NCBI RefSeq assembly: GCF_024649945.1
Contig: NZ_JANKMS010000008.1
Span: 248,001 to 312,000 of the forward strand
DNA length: 64,000 nt
Reading direction: 5' to 3'
Source: Flavobacterium panacis
Lineage (GTDB): Bacteria > Bacteroidota > Bacteroidia > Flavobacteriales > Flavobacteriaceae
Shown: piece by piece, positions 26,946 through 35,763 of the stretch
How the letters are laid out: each line of letters starts with the position of its first letter
How positions within the stretch are numbered: the stretch's first letter is position 1
The notes under the pieces: model-generated
The model's input: the letters and a program-made list of their open reading frames with translations, nothing else
Told to the model about the DNA's origin: nothing
The model's database searches: none
Program-made: the position numbers and the translations under genes

Positions 26946-27254
26946 ATGAAATCAATTAGAGAAATATTTAGAAGCAATCAATCGCTTCTTGAAGAACCTG
27001 AAGTTATTCAGCTTGTCGATTATTGTTCGGAATTGCAAGATGAAATTGTGGAACTCAAATTTCAGAAAACAGATAACAAAGAACTTGCGATGCTCGATAT
27101 GATCAAGGAAGTGATAAAAGGATGCAATGCCGTTGAAAGAGAGCAGATGGAACATGAACGTTATGGTTATGATGCTCCCAATTATCAAGAAACAATAGCA
27201 AATCTAAAAAGCTATATTTATAGTCGTTGTCGTGATGAAAAAATTTGGCTGTGA
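26946..27254 (+). CDS. Hypothetical small helical protein
   Basis: Unrecognised 102-residue soluble protein, acidic and predicted helical, with no signal peptide or membrane segment. Two Cys (29 and 60) and a His/Glu-rich centre (about 55-75) are present, but no metal-binding pattern is obvious. Coding potential is supported by sensible codon use and length; the antisense frame is weaker. It stands alone between two terminators and may be a lineage-specific Flavobacteriia protein. Confidence 0.6.
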   Translation: MKSIREIFRSNQSLLEEPEVIQLVDYCSELQDEIVELKFQKTDNKELAMLDMIKEVIKGCNAVEREQMEHERYGYDAPNYQETIANLKSYIYSRCRDEKIWL

Positions 27255-27396
27255 TTGAAATAAAAGCAAAATTTTACTAAAATATTGCTGAATTTTTATT
27301 AAATTAGGGCTATGATTATGGCAATCTCAATCTCGTGGTTTTATGTAGTATTGTAGGCTAAATCAAATTTGTCAAACATTTAAAACATTAAATATC

Positions 27397-27831
27397 ATGA
27401 CAGCTCACGTACATCACTTTCATCTCTCTTTACTTGTTATGTTGATTGTAACTGCTTCTCTATGTGTTTTGGCGGTTATTATAAAAATGAAAAACAAAAA
27501 AGGTCCTAAGTTGCTCGAAAGAGAAAAATACAATTCAACTATGACTGAAAAAATGGTAGAAGTAAAAAAAACTGATTCTAATATCTTTAATATTTGGCCT
27601 TATGTAAGTAAACTAAAATCTGCCAAAGTTTTATCTAAAAAAATTAAAGATCACGACCTAATTTATAAAATTTACAGAGATTCATCAGAAAAATTTGAAC
27701 ATATTTTGTTGTCAACTGAAGACAAAAATAACTTTGTCAGCATTATAGTAAACAAAAAAAGAAAAAAAACAATAGGATATTCCTTCCTCGATTCTAATGA
27801 AAAATATGATTTAAGCAAAAATATTGCTTAA
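27397..27831 (+). CDS. Hypothetical single-TM protein
   Basis: Unrecognised 144-residue protein. A His-rich N-terminus (HVHHFH) leads into one membrane helix (about 9-30), then a basic linker and a C-terminal domain (about 60-144) rich in Lys and Ile. No family recognised. It is followed closely by a strong intrinsic terminator, which supports its being transcribed as a single gene. Confidence 0.55.
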   Translation: MTAHVHHFHLSLLVMLIVTASLCVLAVIIKMKNKKGPKLLEREKYNSTMTEKMVEVKKTDSNIFNIWPYVSKLKSAKVLSKKIKDHDLIYKIYRDSSEKFEHILLSTEDKNNFVSIIVNKKRKKTIGYSFLDSNEKYDLSKNIA

Positions 27832-27835
27832 CGAT

Positions 27836-27871
27836 TAAAAAAAACTTCTCTATAAAGAGAAGTTTTTTTTG
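27836..27871. terminator. Intrinsic terminator
   Basis: AAAACTTCTCT-ATAA-AGAGAAGTTTT with a long T-tract on the plus strand ends the 144-residue protein gene. On the minus strand it also has T residues and could stop the converging glycosyltransferase transcript. Confidence 0.9.
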
Positions 27872-27876
27872 ATATT

Positions 27877-28929
27877 TTATGAAAGTTGTTCTACAACTTT
27901 GTCAAAAACGTGTTGTGGTAAAATGGTCCTCATAGCATCCTCATAACCTTCAACTATTTTATTTCCGTAAACAGAAGTTGGTAGTTTTGGATATTGATTT
28001 CGGTCTGAAGTCAGTGCGTTTTCTAAACTTTGATTGAAAGGCAAAAATCCCGCGTATGGATGCGTTGCACCCCAAAGCGTAACTACTTTTACTCCCAACA
28101 TTGCTGCAATGTGAGCATTTCCAGAATCCATAGAAAGCATGACATCAAGATTACTGATTAATTGTAATTCCTGCTGAAATTTAATTTTTCCAGCCATATT
28201 AATTACATTTTCAAAAGGTTGCACAAGAGAATCTAAAATTTCGATTTCTTTTTTTCCGCCTCCAAAAAGTAAAATTTTATTCGCTGGATTTTCTGCTAAT
28301 TTCTCAATTACTTCTTTCATCAAATCTAAAGGATAAACTTTAGAATCATACTGTGCAAAAGGCGCAATTCCGATTAGTTTTGAATTTTGGTTTCCGATAA
28401 TTTCCAAAATATCAGCACTTAAAACTGCTTTTTCAGGAAAATTTGGATTCGATAAATTTATAGGAAAACCCAATTGTTCAAACACTTTTGCATGTCTTTC
28501 GAACATGGTTGGCAGTTGTTTGAAAATCTTATTTTCTGTGCGAGTTAGTTCTTTTTTTCCTTCGCGACCTTTATCAACAGTTGCTCTTTTTTTTCCGCTT
28601 AAAGCGAAAAGCAAACTCACAACTTTAGAACGTAAGACATTATGAAGATCTGCAAAAGCATCAATCTTCAGTTGTTGCACATCTTTAAATAATCGAAAAA
28701 GCCCCGGAAATCCTTTGTGTCTTTCTTTTTCATCAAAAGCAAAAAACTCTAAATTCGGAATTCCATCAAAAAAAGGTTTGAAAAATGGACGGGAAATAAC
28801 GGTTAGTTTTACCGTTGGATATTGTTTTACAAAAGCTCGTAAAACAGGAACCGTCATGGCGACATCTCCCATTGCGGATAGTCTCATGACGGCTATATGT
28901 TTGATTTTGTTGTTGGACAACTCTGCCAA
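27877..28929 (-). CDS. Glycosyltransferase family 9 (heptosyltransferase-like)
   Basis: GT-B glycosyltransferase of 350 residues resembling ADP-heptose:LPS heptosyltransferases. The N-terminus shows RLSAMGDVAMTVPVLRAF and the C-terminal half carries the donor-binding motif SMDSGNAHIAAMLGV with ATHPYAGF. It probably adds a sugar to the LPS core on the cytoplasmic face. The gene starts 1 bp after the end of the DUF4254-type gene, so the two are cotranscribed. The exact donor in Flavobacterium is not settled. Confidence 0.9.
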   Translation of the reverse strand: MAELSNNKIKHIAVMRLSAMGDVAMTVPVLRAFVKQYPTVKLTVISRPFFKPFFDGIPNLEFFAFDEKERHKGFPGLFRLFKDVQQLKIDAFADLHNVLRSKVVSLLFALSGKKRATVDKGREGKKELTRTENKIFKQLPTMFERHAKVFEQLGFPINLSNPNFPEKAVLSADILEIIGNQNSKLIGIAPFAQYDSKVYPLDLMKEVIEKLAENPANKILLFGGGKKEIEILDSLVQPFENVINMAGKIKFQQELQLISNLDVMLSMDSGNAHIAAMLGVKVVTLWGATHPYAGFLPFNQSLENALTSDRNQYPKLPTSVYGNKIVEGYEDAMRTILPQHVFDKVVEQLS

Positions 28930-28930
28930 A

Positions 28931-29536
28931 TTATTTTTTATTTTGATATAAAACAGGGTTCAATTCGTCGTCGTTGTACATTTTCATTTGTTTGTACACT
29001 TTCATGAATTTATCTCCATTTTCAATATCTGTCAATAATTCTTCAATTGCTGTAGATAAATCTGTTCTTTGTTCTAAAAGTACATTTAATTTTTCTTGAC
29101 ATTTATCTCTGTGCTCTTGTGAAGCTTCAGCGCGTGTAGCTTCTTCATGCATATGATAAATTTTTAAAGCCAAAATAGACAATCTGTCAAATGCCCAAGC
29201 CGGACTTTCAGAATTGATTTTTGCTCCGTCTTTTACTTTGATATCACTATATTTTTGCAAAAAGTAACTGTCAATATATTCTACCATATCAGTACGCTCT
29301 TGATTCGATGCATCAATTCTTCTTTTTAGAGTTAATGCTGCAACAGGATCAATCTGTGGATCACGGATAATATCTTCAAAATGCCATTGAACGGTATCAA
29401 TCCAATTTTTAAGATATAACAAATGCTCAAACTTATCTTTTGGATAAGGATTATTGATCGGCTGGTCAACATTATCAAACTGGTGATAATCTTTGATACT
29501 TTGCTCGAAAACAGAATATGCTAATTTTGAAAACAT
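28931..29536 (-). CDS. DUF4254-type protein
   Basis: Soluble, mostly helical 201-residue protein matching my memory of DUF4254, a family regularly found beside heptosyltransferase genes in Bacteroidetes. No catalytic motif is evident. Coupling to the GT9 gene (1 bp apart) suggests a role in LPS core synthesis. A TATCTTTG promoter box lies 21 bp upstream of its ATG. Confidence 0.75.
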   Translation of the reverse strand: MFSKLAYSVFEQSIKDYHQFDNVDQPINNPYPKDKFEHLLYLKNWIDTVQWHFEDIIRDPQIDPVAALTLKRRIDASNQERTDMVEYIDSYFLQKYSDIKVKDGAKINSESPAWAFDRLSILALKIYHMHEEATRAEASQEHRDKCQEKLNVLLEQRTDLSTAIEELLTDIENGDKFMKVYKQMKMYNDDELNPVLYQNKK

Positions 29537-29557
29537 GTATTTATTTTTTTAGAGTTA

Positions 29558-29565
29558 CAAAGATA
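29558..29565 (-). promoter_or_regulatory. -7 box for the DUF4254-type/GT9 operon
   Basis: Reads TATCTTTG on the minus strand, an exact TAnnTTTG match, 21 bp upstream of the ATG at 29536. No clear -33 TTG was found. Confidence 0.5.
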
Positions 29566-29647
29566 CTTTTTATACTTTTATGCTACGAAAAAAAGGAATT
29601 ATTTTTCGTTTTTATATCTTTATTCGTTAATAAATTAATATTTCATC

Positions 29648-30301
29648 ATGAAAATTCATTATATATCTGAAAACAATAGCGTTCTAAATCATTTTCTAGG
29701 ACAAATTAGAAATGTAAATGTACAGAACGACAGCATGCGTTTTAGAAGAAATATTGAACGCATTGGAGAAATTATGGCGTATGAATTAAGTAAAATTTTA
29801 CCTTATAAAAATGTTGAAATTCAAACTCCACTTGGCATAAAAAAAACAACCGAAATAAATACAGATCTAGTTTTATGCCCAATTTTAAGAGCCGGATTAC
29901 CTCTTCACAACGGGTTCTTGAATTACTTTGATCATGCAGAAAACAGCTTTGTTTCTGCTTGCAGACATCATCCAAACAATGATGATGAATTTGAAATTTT
30001 GGTTGAATATCAGGCAATTTCAAACTTAAACGATAAAACTGTTTTGCTTCTTGATCCGATGCTGGCTACTGGCCAATCAATTGTGGCTGTTCACCAAAAA
30101 CTGATTGAAAATGCTGCTCCAACAGAATTTCATATTGTAGTTGTTATTGCGGCGCCAGAAGGAATTGCTCATTTAGAAAAAAATCTTCCTGAAAATTGTC
30201 ATTTATGGGTTGCTTCTTTAGATGAAAAACTAAACGAGAAAAACTACATTATTCCAGGACTTGGAGACGCTGGCGATCTTGCTTACGGAAGTAAATTATA
30301 A
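29648..30301 (+). CDS. upp: Uracil phosphoribosyltransferase
   Basis: Pyrimidine salvage enzyme: uracil + PRPP to UMP + PPi. The 217-residue protein has the PRPP-binding loop LLDPMLATGQSI, the PILRAGLPLHNGFL segment and the uracil-binding C-terminus IPGLGDAGDLAYGS typical of Upp. Its 3' end overlaps the convergent membrane-protein gene by 6 bp. Confidence 0.96.
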   Translation: MKIHYISENNSVLNHFLGQIRNVNVQNDSMRFRRNIERIGEIMAYELSKILPYKNVEIQTPLGIKKTTEINTDLVLCPILRAGLPLHNGFLNYFDHAENSFVSACRHHPNNDDEFEILVEYQAISNLNDKTVLLLDPMLATGQSIVAVHQKLIENAAPTEFHIVVVIAAPEGIAHLEKNLPENCHLWVASLDEKLNEKNYIIPGLGDAGDLAYGSKL

Positions 30302-31225
30302 TTGAGAGAAAAAAGTAAATAAACTACAAACAATCAACACATAATAAACAATTTCGTTGTTTAATTTCTGTTGCATATATTCAACATGACTCGTTGCCAT
30401 AATTGCTAGAGGTGCTATACTAAACAATAGTAAATCATTGCTTTTATCTGGTGAAATAATATAAACCAAAGCTGCTATAAAAAAGTATGCTACAATTTTT
30501 TTGTATGAAGAATGTACAATTTGTGGTCTGTTTGACAATGTCATTAACATTGAAGTAACGAAAAATAAGGTCACTGCAGTATAAATTGAAAGTGCAGCAT
30601 TTTCGTAATTATTCTTAAAATAATCAATACTAAAATCGAGTTGAGCTCTTTCCTGAAAAAAAGCAACCACATCAATATTGAAAATTAAAGAAGTCATATA
30701 GAATAAAATTGCCACCGCTAAAAGTGCAATAAATGGCAAAACCCAGTTTCTATAATCGCGTGAAACGTGAAAAACTATTGATATATAAACCAATATCAAA
30801 AACAAAATACTCCAAAATTGAAATAAAGAAGCTACAAAAATCCAAAATGCGGCATCAAATATTTTTTCTTTAGAAGCTTTAAGAGATTGTAGTGAAATTA
30901 ATCTTCGAAGCGCCAATAAAACAAAAAAGTTAGCATAAACAACATTTGCATTATTAAATATTGTAGGGAAAAATAAAAGAAACAACAAATAGAAAAGTAT
31001 CGCATAACCGTTGTCTTTACTGAGTCCGTTCTTTTTTACGACAAAATTTATCATGAAAAATGAAGCCAAAATAAAAAGCAGCAAACTTACTTTTTGGAAA
31101 GCCAAAAAATAAGAAGTGACCCAAGATGGATCTTTAATTTGGAACGTAAAAAAGAAAACCAGTATTAAAATTACAACCAATGAATAATTTAATGGCGTAG
31201 ATTTTTTAAAAACACTTGTTATCAT
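30296..31225 (-). CDS. DUF6427-like polytopic membrane protein
   Basis: Membrane protein of 309 residues with about eight to nine hydrophobic segments. It fits the DUF6427 family of Flavobacteriia, which I recall adjacent to upp. Loop positions and the lack of charged catalytic residues resemble small glycosyltransferase-C-like or O-antigen-type membrane proteins, but function is unknown. It converges on upp with a 6-bp overlap. Confidence 0.65.
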   Translation of the reverse strand: MITSVFKKSTPLNYSLVVILILVFFFTFQIKDPSWVTSYFLAFQKVSLLLFILASFFMINFVVKKNGLSKDNGYAILFYLLFLLFFPTIFNNANVVYANFFVLLALRRLISLQSLKASKEKIFDAAFWIFVASLFQFWSILFLILVYISIVFHVSRDYRNWVLPFIALLAVAILFYMTSLIFNIDVVAFFQERAQLDFSIDYFKNNYENAALSIYTAVTLFFVTSMLMTLSNRPQIVHSSYKKIVAYFFIAALVYIISPDKSNDLLLFSIAPLAIMATSHVEYMQQKLNNEIVYYVLIVCSLFTFFSQL

Positions 31226-31245
31226 AAGGATATTTTATACTTTTG
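31216..31245 (+). promoter_or_regulatory. Promoter of the DUF6341-like gene
   Basis: TTG (31216-31218), 19 bases, then TACTTTTG (31238-31245) match both Bacteroidetes elements. A start near 31252 would give a leader of about 114 nt before the ATG at 31366. Confidence 0.7.
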
Positions 31246-31365
31246 TGGTTGTAAAGATAATATTTGTTTAAAAGGAAAAACCTAACAAGTTGAAAAAAGA
31301 TTTGTCTAACCGAATTTTATCTTCAAGGTATTACACAACATAAATAACATATAATTTTAAAATTT

Positions 31366-31596
31366 ATGAAAGCTTTTTTCGAAGGAATTCAATACTTATT
31401 CGTTAACATTTTGTTTGCTCCTCTTGACTTTTTACGTCATTTGGAATTAAAGACATGGTTTGGTGCAAACACTATTAACTGGATTTTCATGATCATCTGT
31501 GCATGTGCAATCGTTTACTGGATTAAACAATTACGCATTTTTGATGACGCTGGAACAGAAAACCAAGATACAACGGCTCATTCATTTTTAAAATAA
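31366..31596 (+). CDS. DUF6341-like small membrane protein
   Basis: A 76-residue protein with one strong membrane helix (about 36-54, TINWIFMIICACAIVYWIKQ) and an amphipathic N-terminus. It matches my recollection of the DUF6341 family found between the DUF6427-type gene and purD in Flavobacteriia. Function unknown. It has a well-formed promoter and a long leader. Confidence 0.7.
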   Translation: MKAFFEGIQYLFVNILFAPLDFLRHLELKTWFGANTINWIFMIICACAIVYWIKQLRIFDDAGTENQDTTAHSFLK

Positions 31597-31639
31597 AAAA
31601 CCAAACCCTTTAATTAAAAAGGGCTGGTGAATTTATTTT

Positions 31640-32914
31640 TTAGATTAAATCGAAACCGATATCTTTTCTAAAATACATCTTATCAAAGCTTAGTTTATCT
31701 ATGTTTTGGTAAGATTTTTTTATGGCCTCTTGGAAATTATCTCCGTATGATGTCACAGCAATTACACGTCCTCCATTAGTAACGACATTTTCGCCATCTA
31801 ATTTTGTTCCCGCGTGAAAAACTATAGAATCTGTAATATTTTCTAAACCAGAAATTACTTTTCCTTTTTCGAAATCTTCTGGATATCCGCCAGAAACTAC
31901 CATTACAGTTGTTGCGCTTCTTGGATCAACTTCTAAATTAAAGTCTCCTAATTTCTGGTCTGCAACAGACAAGAACAATTCAACTAAATCTGATTTCAAT
32001 CTCGGAACCACAACTTCAGTTTCAGGATCACCCATTCTTACGTTGTACTCAATAACAATTGGTTCACCTTTTACATTGATTAAACCAATAAACACGAATC
32101 CTTTATATTCGATTCCGTCTTTTTGAAAACCTTCGATAGTTGGTTTTACAATGCGAGTTTCAATTTTTTCCATTAAAACTGCATCTACATAAGGAACTGG
32201 AGAAACTGCTCCCATTCCGCCTGTGTTTAAACCTGTATCTCCTTCACCGATTCTTTTGTAATCTTTTGCTGTCGGAAGAATTTTATAGCTTTTCCCGTCA
32301 GTTAAAACGAAACAGCTTAATTCGATTCCGTCCAAGAATTCTTCAATAACCACTTTTGAACTTGCTGTTCCGAATTTTGCATGAACCAACATGTTTCTTA
32401 ATTCCGTTTTTGCTTCTTCAAGATCTTGAATAATCAAAACACCTTTTCCTGCCGCTAATCCGTCTGCTTTTAAAACATATGGCGGTTGCAATGTTTCTAG
32501 AAACTCACATCCTTTTTCAACCGTTTCAGCAGTAAAACTGTCATAAGCTGCTGTTGGAATGTTGTGTTTCATCAAGAATTCTTTTGCAAATTCTTTACTT
32601 CCTTCTAATTGTGCACCCAATTGAGATGGTCCAATAACTGGAATATTTTTTAAACTTTCGTCGTTTTTAAAATAATCGTAAATACCTTTTACCAACGGAT
32701 CTTCAGGTCCTACAACTACTAAACTTATATTTTCTTTAAGTACTAAAGCTTTTACTGCTTCAAAATCTGTTGCAGAAATAGCAACGTTTTCAGCAATTGC
32801 AGCAGTTCCTGCATTTCCAGGTACTACAAAAAGTTTTTCGCAAAGCGGACTCTGTGTCATTTTCCATGCAAATGCATGTTCTCTTCCGCCTGATCCCAAT
32901 AATAAAATTGTCAT
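31640..32914 (-). CDS. purD: Phosphoribosylamine-glycine ligase
   Basis: Second step of purine biosynthesis: phosphoribosylamine + glycine + ATP to GAR. The 424-residue protein begins ILLLGSGGREHAFAWKM and has ATP-grasp features (VLKADGLAAGKGV, then IEYNVRMGDPETEVV with the metal-binding Asn/Glu). Length and motif order are normal. It is monocistronic here, with a TATTTTTG promoter box 25 bp upstream. Confidence 0.98.
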   Translation of the reverse strand: MTILLLGSGGREHAFAWKMTQSPLCEKLFVVPGNAGTAAIAENVAISATDFEAVKALVLKENISLVVVGPEDPLVKGIYDYFKNDESLKNIPVIGPSQLGAQLEGSKEFAKEFLMKHNIPTAAYDSFTAETVEKGCEFLETLQPPYVLKADGLAAGKGVLIIQDLEEAKTELRNMLVHAKFGTASSKVVIEEFLDGIELSCFVLTDGKSYKILPTAKDYKRIGEGDTGLNTGGMGAVSPVPYVDAVLMEKIETRIVKPTIEGFQKDGIEYKGFVFIGLINVKGEPIVIEYNVRMGDPETEVVVPRLKSDLVELFLSVADQKLGDFNLEVDPRSATTVMVVSGGYPEDFEKGKVISGLENITDSIVFHAGTKLDGENVVTNGGRVIAVTSYGDNFQEAIKKSYQNIDKLSFDKMYFRKDIGFDLI

Positions 32915-32939
32915 GGTGTTGTTGTATTTAGTTGTGGTG

Positions 32940-32947
32940 CAAAAATA
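32940..32947 (-). promoter_or_regulatory. -7 box for purD
   Basis: Reads TATTTTTG on the minus strand, exact TAnnTTTG, 25 bp before the purD ATG. The -33 region is weak. No purine riboswitch-like structure was seen in the short leader. Confidence 0.5.
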
Positions 32948-33022
32948 CTTGCTTTTGCACGTAAAAAATAATTAAATCTTTAAAAAGTTGTTGGTTCTTT
33001 AAGGTTAGTCATTCCTAAACCT

Positions 33023-33030
33023 TATTTTTG
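33023..33030 (+). promoter_or_regulatory. -7 box for the CapK-like gene
   Basis: TATTTTTG, exact TAnnTTTG, 19 bp before the ATG at 33050. The -33 region has no clear TTG. Confidence 0.5.
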
Positions 33031-33049
33031 AAGAAATTTATTCCTTCTG

Positions 33050-34360
33050 ATGTTTAAAATTTTCGACATAACATTATTCTTAAATGGTTTTCCGATTAAG
33101 AAAGCCAAAGCCGAATTGGATAAAATAATTACTGTTTCAGAAGATAATTATAGTGATTTTGTCGAGCAGAGAAAAAGAGAAATCGTTGATTTTCATCTAA
33201 AAAACAATACTTTTTACAAAAAATTAGCCAAAATCGATTTTTATGAAAACTGGTCCGATTTGCCTGTTTTAACTAAAAAAAATCTTCAAATACCTTTAGA
33301 CAAGCGATTATCAAAAGGGTTTACTGCTAAAAATGTTTACACAAACAAAACTTCGGGTTCCAGCGGAGATCCTATGATTTTTGCAAAAGACAAGTTTTCG
33401 CACGCCATAACTTGGGCAGATTATATACGTCGTTTTTCGTGGTACAAAATAGATTTTAATTCCTCTTTGCAGGCTCGTTTTTATGGAATGCCGTTGACGT
33501 TTCTAGCAAACAAAAAACTACGTTTCAAAGATTTTTTAAGTCGTAGATACCGATTTAATATCTTCGATTTATCAGACAAAGGATTAGAAAAAATTACAGC
33601 ACAATTTCAAAAAAAGAAGTTTGACTATATAAATGGTTATACTAGTAATATTGTTTTATTGGCAAAGTATTTACAGAAAAACAATAAAGTACTGGCTGAA
33701 ATCTGTCCTTCATTAAAAGTTTGTGTTGTAACTTCAGAAATGCTTTTTGAAGAAGATCGAATTTTATTAGAAAAACAACTTGGCGTTCCTGTTGTCAACG
33801 AATATGGATCGTCTGAAATTGGTATTATTGCTTTTGAAAATCCTGAAGGAGAATGGCTTGTCAATTCTGAAACTCTTTTTGTAGAAATCTTAGACGAAAA
33901 TAATCAGGCTGTTCCATACGGAACAGAAGGTCGAATTGTTATTACAAGTTTAGATAATAAAGCGCATCCTTTTATTAGATACGAAGTTGGTGATTATGGA
34001 ATTTTAGACGAAAAAAGTACCTCAAAAAAACCGATCTTAAAAAAATTAATTGGCAGAACCAATGATGTTGCCATTTTACCAAGTGGTAAAAAATCTCCAG
34101 GAATGACTTTTTATTCTATTACCAAAAAACTATTTGGTGACGAAGGAAATGTCAAAGAATTTAAAATCATTCAAACCAAATTAGATGTTTTTGAAATAGA
34201 ATACACCAGCGAACATGAATTAACTAATTCTGAAATAAGAAATATTGAAAGAGAATTTTCTAACTATTTAGAACCTGGTTTAAAATACGTGTTTATGCGA
34301 AAAGACAGTTTGGAACGCGGTAAAAGCGGCAAGCTAAAACAATTCAAATCTTATTTATAA
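33050..34360 (+). CDS. CapK-like phenylacetate-CoA ligase-family protein
   Basis: Adenylate-forming enzyme of 436 residues in the PaaK/CapK group. The AMP-binding P-loop is TSGSSGDPMIF near residue 103, followed by YGSSEIG (A5 motif) and the FIRYEVGDYG segment with the ribose-binding Asp. CapK-like members are typical of polysaccharide loci and are thought to activate an acid that decorates the glycan, rather than degrade phenylacetate. Its position at the edge of the polysaccharide region supports this. Confidence 0.85.
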   Translation: MFKIFDITLFLNGFPIKKAKAELDKIITVSEDNYSDFVEQRKREIVDFHLKNNTFYKKLAKIDFYENWSDLPVLTKKNLQIPLDKRLSKGFTAKNVYTNKTSGSSGDPMIFAKDKFSHAITWADYIRRFSWYKIDFNSSLQARFYGMPLTFLANKKLRFKDFLSRRYRFNIFDLSDKGLEKITAQFQKKKFDYINGYTSNIVLLAKYLQKNNKVLAEICPSLKVCVVTSEMLFEEDRILLEKQLGVPVVNEYGSSEIGIIAFENPEGEWLVNSETLFVEILDENNQAVPYGTEGRIVITSLDNKAHPFIRYEVGDYGILDEKSTSKKPILKKLIGRTNDVAILPSGKKSPGMTFYSITKKLFGDEGNVKEFKIIQTKLDVFEIEYTSEHELTNSEIRNIEREFSNYLEPGLKYVFMRKDSLERGKSGKLKQFKSYL

Positions 34361-34374
34361 TATAAATAAAATCT

Positions 34375-34382
34375 TACATTTG
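34375..34382 (+). promoter_or_regulatory. -7 box for the ORF6N gene
   Basis: TACATTTG, exact TAnnTTTG, 20 bp before the ATG at 34403. It suggests that the broken gene is still transcribed. Confidence 0.5.
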
Positions 34383-34402
34383 TTTTTTTTAATTAAAAAC
34401 TT

Positions 34403-34930
34403 ATGGACGATCATTCTCTACTTTCTGAAGAAACAATTTCTAATAAAATATATTTTATTCGCGGACAAAAAGTGATGCTGGATCGTGATCTAGCTTTACT
34501 ATATGGAATTGAAACTAAAGTTTTAAAACAATCTATTAAAAGAAATATTTCCAGATTTCCTTAAGATTTTATGTTTGAACTTAATAAATCAGAATTTGAA
34601 AATTGGAGGTCACAAATTGTGACCTCCAATTCTGACAAGATGGGTTTGCGTCATGCTCCGATGGCTTTCACCGAACACGGCGTTTTGATGCTTTCAAGCG
34701 TATTAAAAAGCGACAAAGCCATTCAAACCAATATTCAAATTATGAGAATTTTCACGAAAGTGAGACAAATGCTTTTGGATACAACTGAAATAAAAGTTGA
34801 TATTCTTCAGATTCAGAAGAAGTTGGAGAATCATGATAAAAACATAGAATTGGTTTTTTCTTATTTGGATGAATTAACTGAGAAAAAAGAAAATCAAGAA
34901 GAAAGAGTAAAAATTGGATATAAAAAGTAA
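34403..34930 (+). pseudogene. ORF6N-domain protein gene interrupted by one in-frame stop
   Basis: ORF6N proteins are predicted DNA-binding proteins first noted in phages and common in Bacteroidetes chromosomes. The ATG at 34403 opens a typical start (NKIYFIRGQKVMLDRDLALL, then YGIETKVLKQSIKRN). Codon 54 (34562-34564) is TAA; the same frame then continues DFMFELNKSEFE, APMAFTEHGVLMLSS and a C-terminal coiled coil to 34930. A GAA-to-TAA change would explain it, since FPEDFMF is usual in the family. A 119-residue product from the ATG at 34571 would lack most of the domain. A sequencing error cannot be excluded. Three copies of a palindrome lie in and after the gene. Confidence 0.8.
34601..34631. 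repeat. 31-bp perfect palindrome inside the ORF6N gene
   Basis: The core GGTCACAAATTGTGACC (34608-34624) extends outward to 15-bp arms around a central A. It encodes part of the conserved RSQIVTSN segment of ORF6N proteins. Two related palindromes follow the gene at 34938 and 34963. Confidence 0.95.
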
Positions 34931-34937
34931 TTCTTTT

Positions 34938-34989
34938 AAGGTCGCAAATTGTGACCTTGAAACTTGAAGTCACAATTTGTGACATCAAG
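34938..34989. repeat. Two further copies of the ORF6N-associated palindrome
   Basis: Copy 2 (34938-34958) has core GGTCGCAAATTGTGACC, arms paired except one G-T position. Copy 3 (34963-34989) has core GTCACAATTTGTGAC with one mismatch in the 13-bp arms. Both share TCRCAA-N-TTGTGA with the palindrome inside the gene. They lie between the ORF6N stop and the end of the convergent GT2 gene. Confidence 0.9.
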
Positions 34990-34995
34990 ATGAAT

Positions 34996-35763
34996 TCAAA
35001 TTTTCTTAATGTATTTTTGTTTTACAATCAACTGCGTGTATAAAAACCGAATCATCAACAAAACAGCAAACACAAAATTATACCCGTGAAATTGTCTATA
35101 AACTCCAAAATTGTGTTTAATTAATTTGAATTTTGAAGAAGATACAGAATCTTTTCTAATTCTATAAAAAGCCAAAGGTTCCGGAACTGGTTTCGCTGTT
35201 TTAATTTGTTTTAGAATCGTAAGCCAAATTCTCCAATCTTGGCGTTTTTGCGTAGTTTCCAGAATAATTTTTCCAAAATAATCTGCATCGTAAATCGCTG
35301 TCAAATTGCCTACGTAATTACAAAAAAATAATTGCTTATAAGTCAGTGGATTTGGCGATTCGACCCTTCGATTTAAATCATTTCCTTCTTCGTCAATAGA
35401 ATCGTAAAAACTAAAAGTAAAATGTAAATTATTAGCTTTTAAAAACTGAATCTGCTTTTCTAATTTCTCCCGAAACCATAAATCATCGGCGTCTAAATAG
35501 GCAATATATTTTCCTGTGGCTTTTTCTAAAGCGGCGTTTCTGGCAAAACCATTTCCGCGATTTTCTGGTAGTTTAAAGAGTTTTATTCGACTGTCTTTTT
35601 GAGCAAATTCTTCAATTATAGCAACCGTTTTATCTGTTGAAGCGTCATCGACCAAAATCATTTCCCAATTGGTATACGTTTGATTTTGAACCGACTCAAT
35701 TGTAGATCTAATGAACTTTTCAGTATTATAAGTTGGTATTAAAATAGATACTAAATCGTTCAT
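34996..35763 (-). CDS. Glycosyltransferase family 2
   Basis: GT-A fold glycosyltransferase of 255 residues. N-terminal SILIPTYNTEKFIRSTIESV, nucleotide-binding LVDDASTDKT and the metal-binding YLDADD (DXD-type) are present; a C-terminal hydrophobic stretch (about 228-246) may anchor it to the membrane. It adds one sugar during repeat-unit assembly. Its ATG overlaps the end of the priming transferase gene by 1 bp, so the two are coupled. Confidence 0.93.
   Translation of the reverse strand: MNDLVSILIPTYNTEKFIRSTIESVQNQTYTNWEMILVDDASTDKTVAIIEEFAQKDSRIKLFKLPENRGNGFARNAALEKATGKYIAYLDADDLWFREKLEKQIQFLKANNLHFTFSFYDSIDEEGNDLNRRVESPNPLTYKQLFFCNYVGNLTAIYDADYFGKIILETTQKRQDWRIWLTILKQIKTAKPVPEPLAFYRIRKDSVSSSKFKLIKHNFGVYRQFHGYNFVFAVLLMIRFLYTQLIVKQKYIKKI

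Noticed and set aside
34403..34930. Prophage or phage remnant at the ORF6N gene
   Set aside because: No other phage gene, integrase or att-like repeat is nearby; ORF6N genes are common as isolated chromosomal genes in Bacteroidetes.
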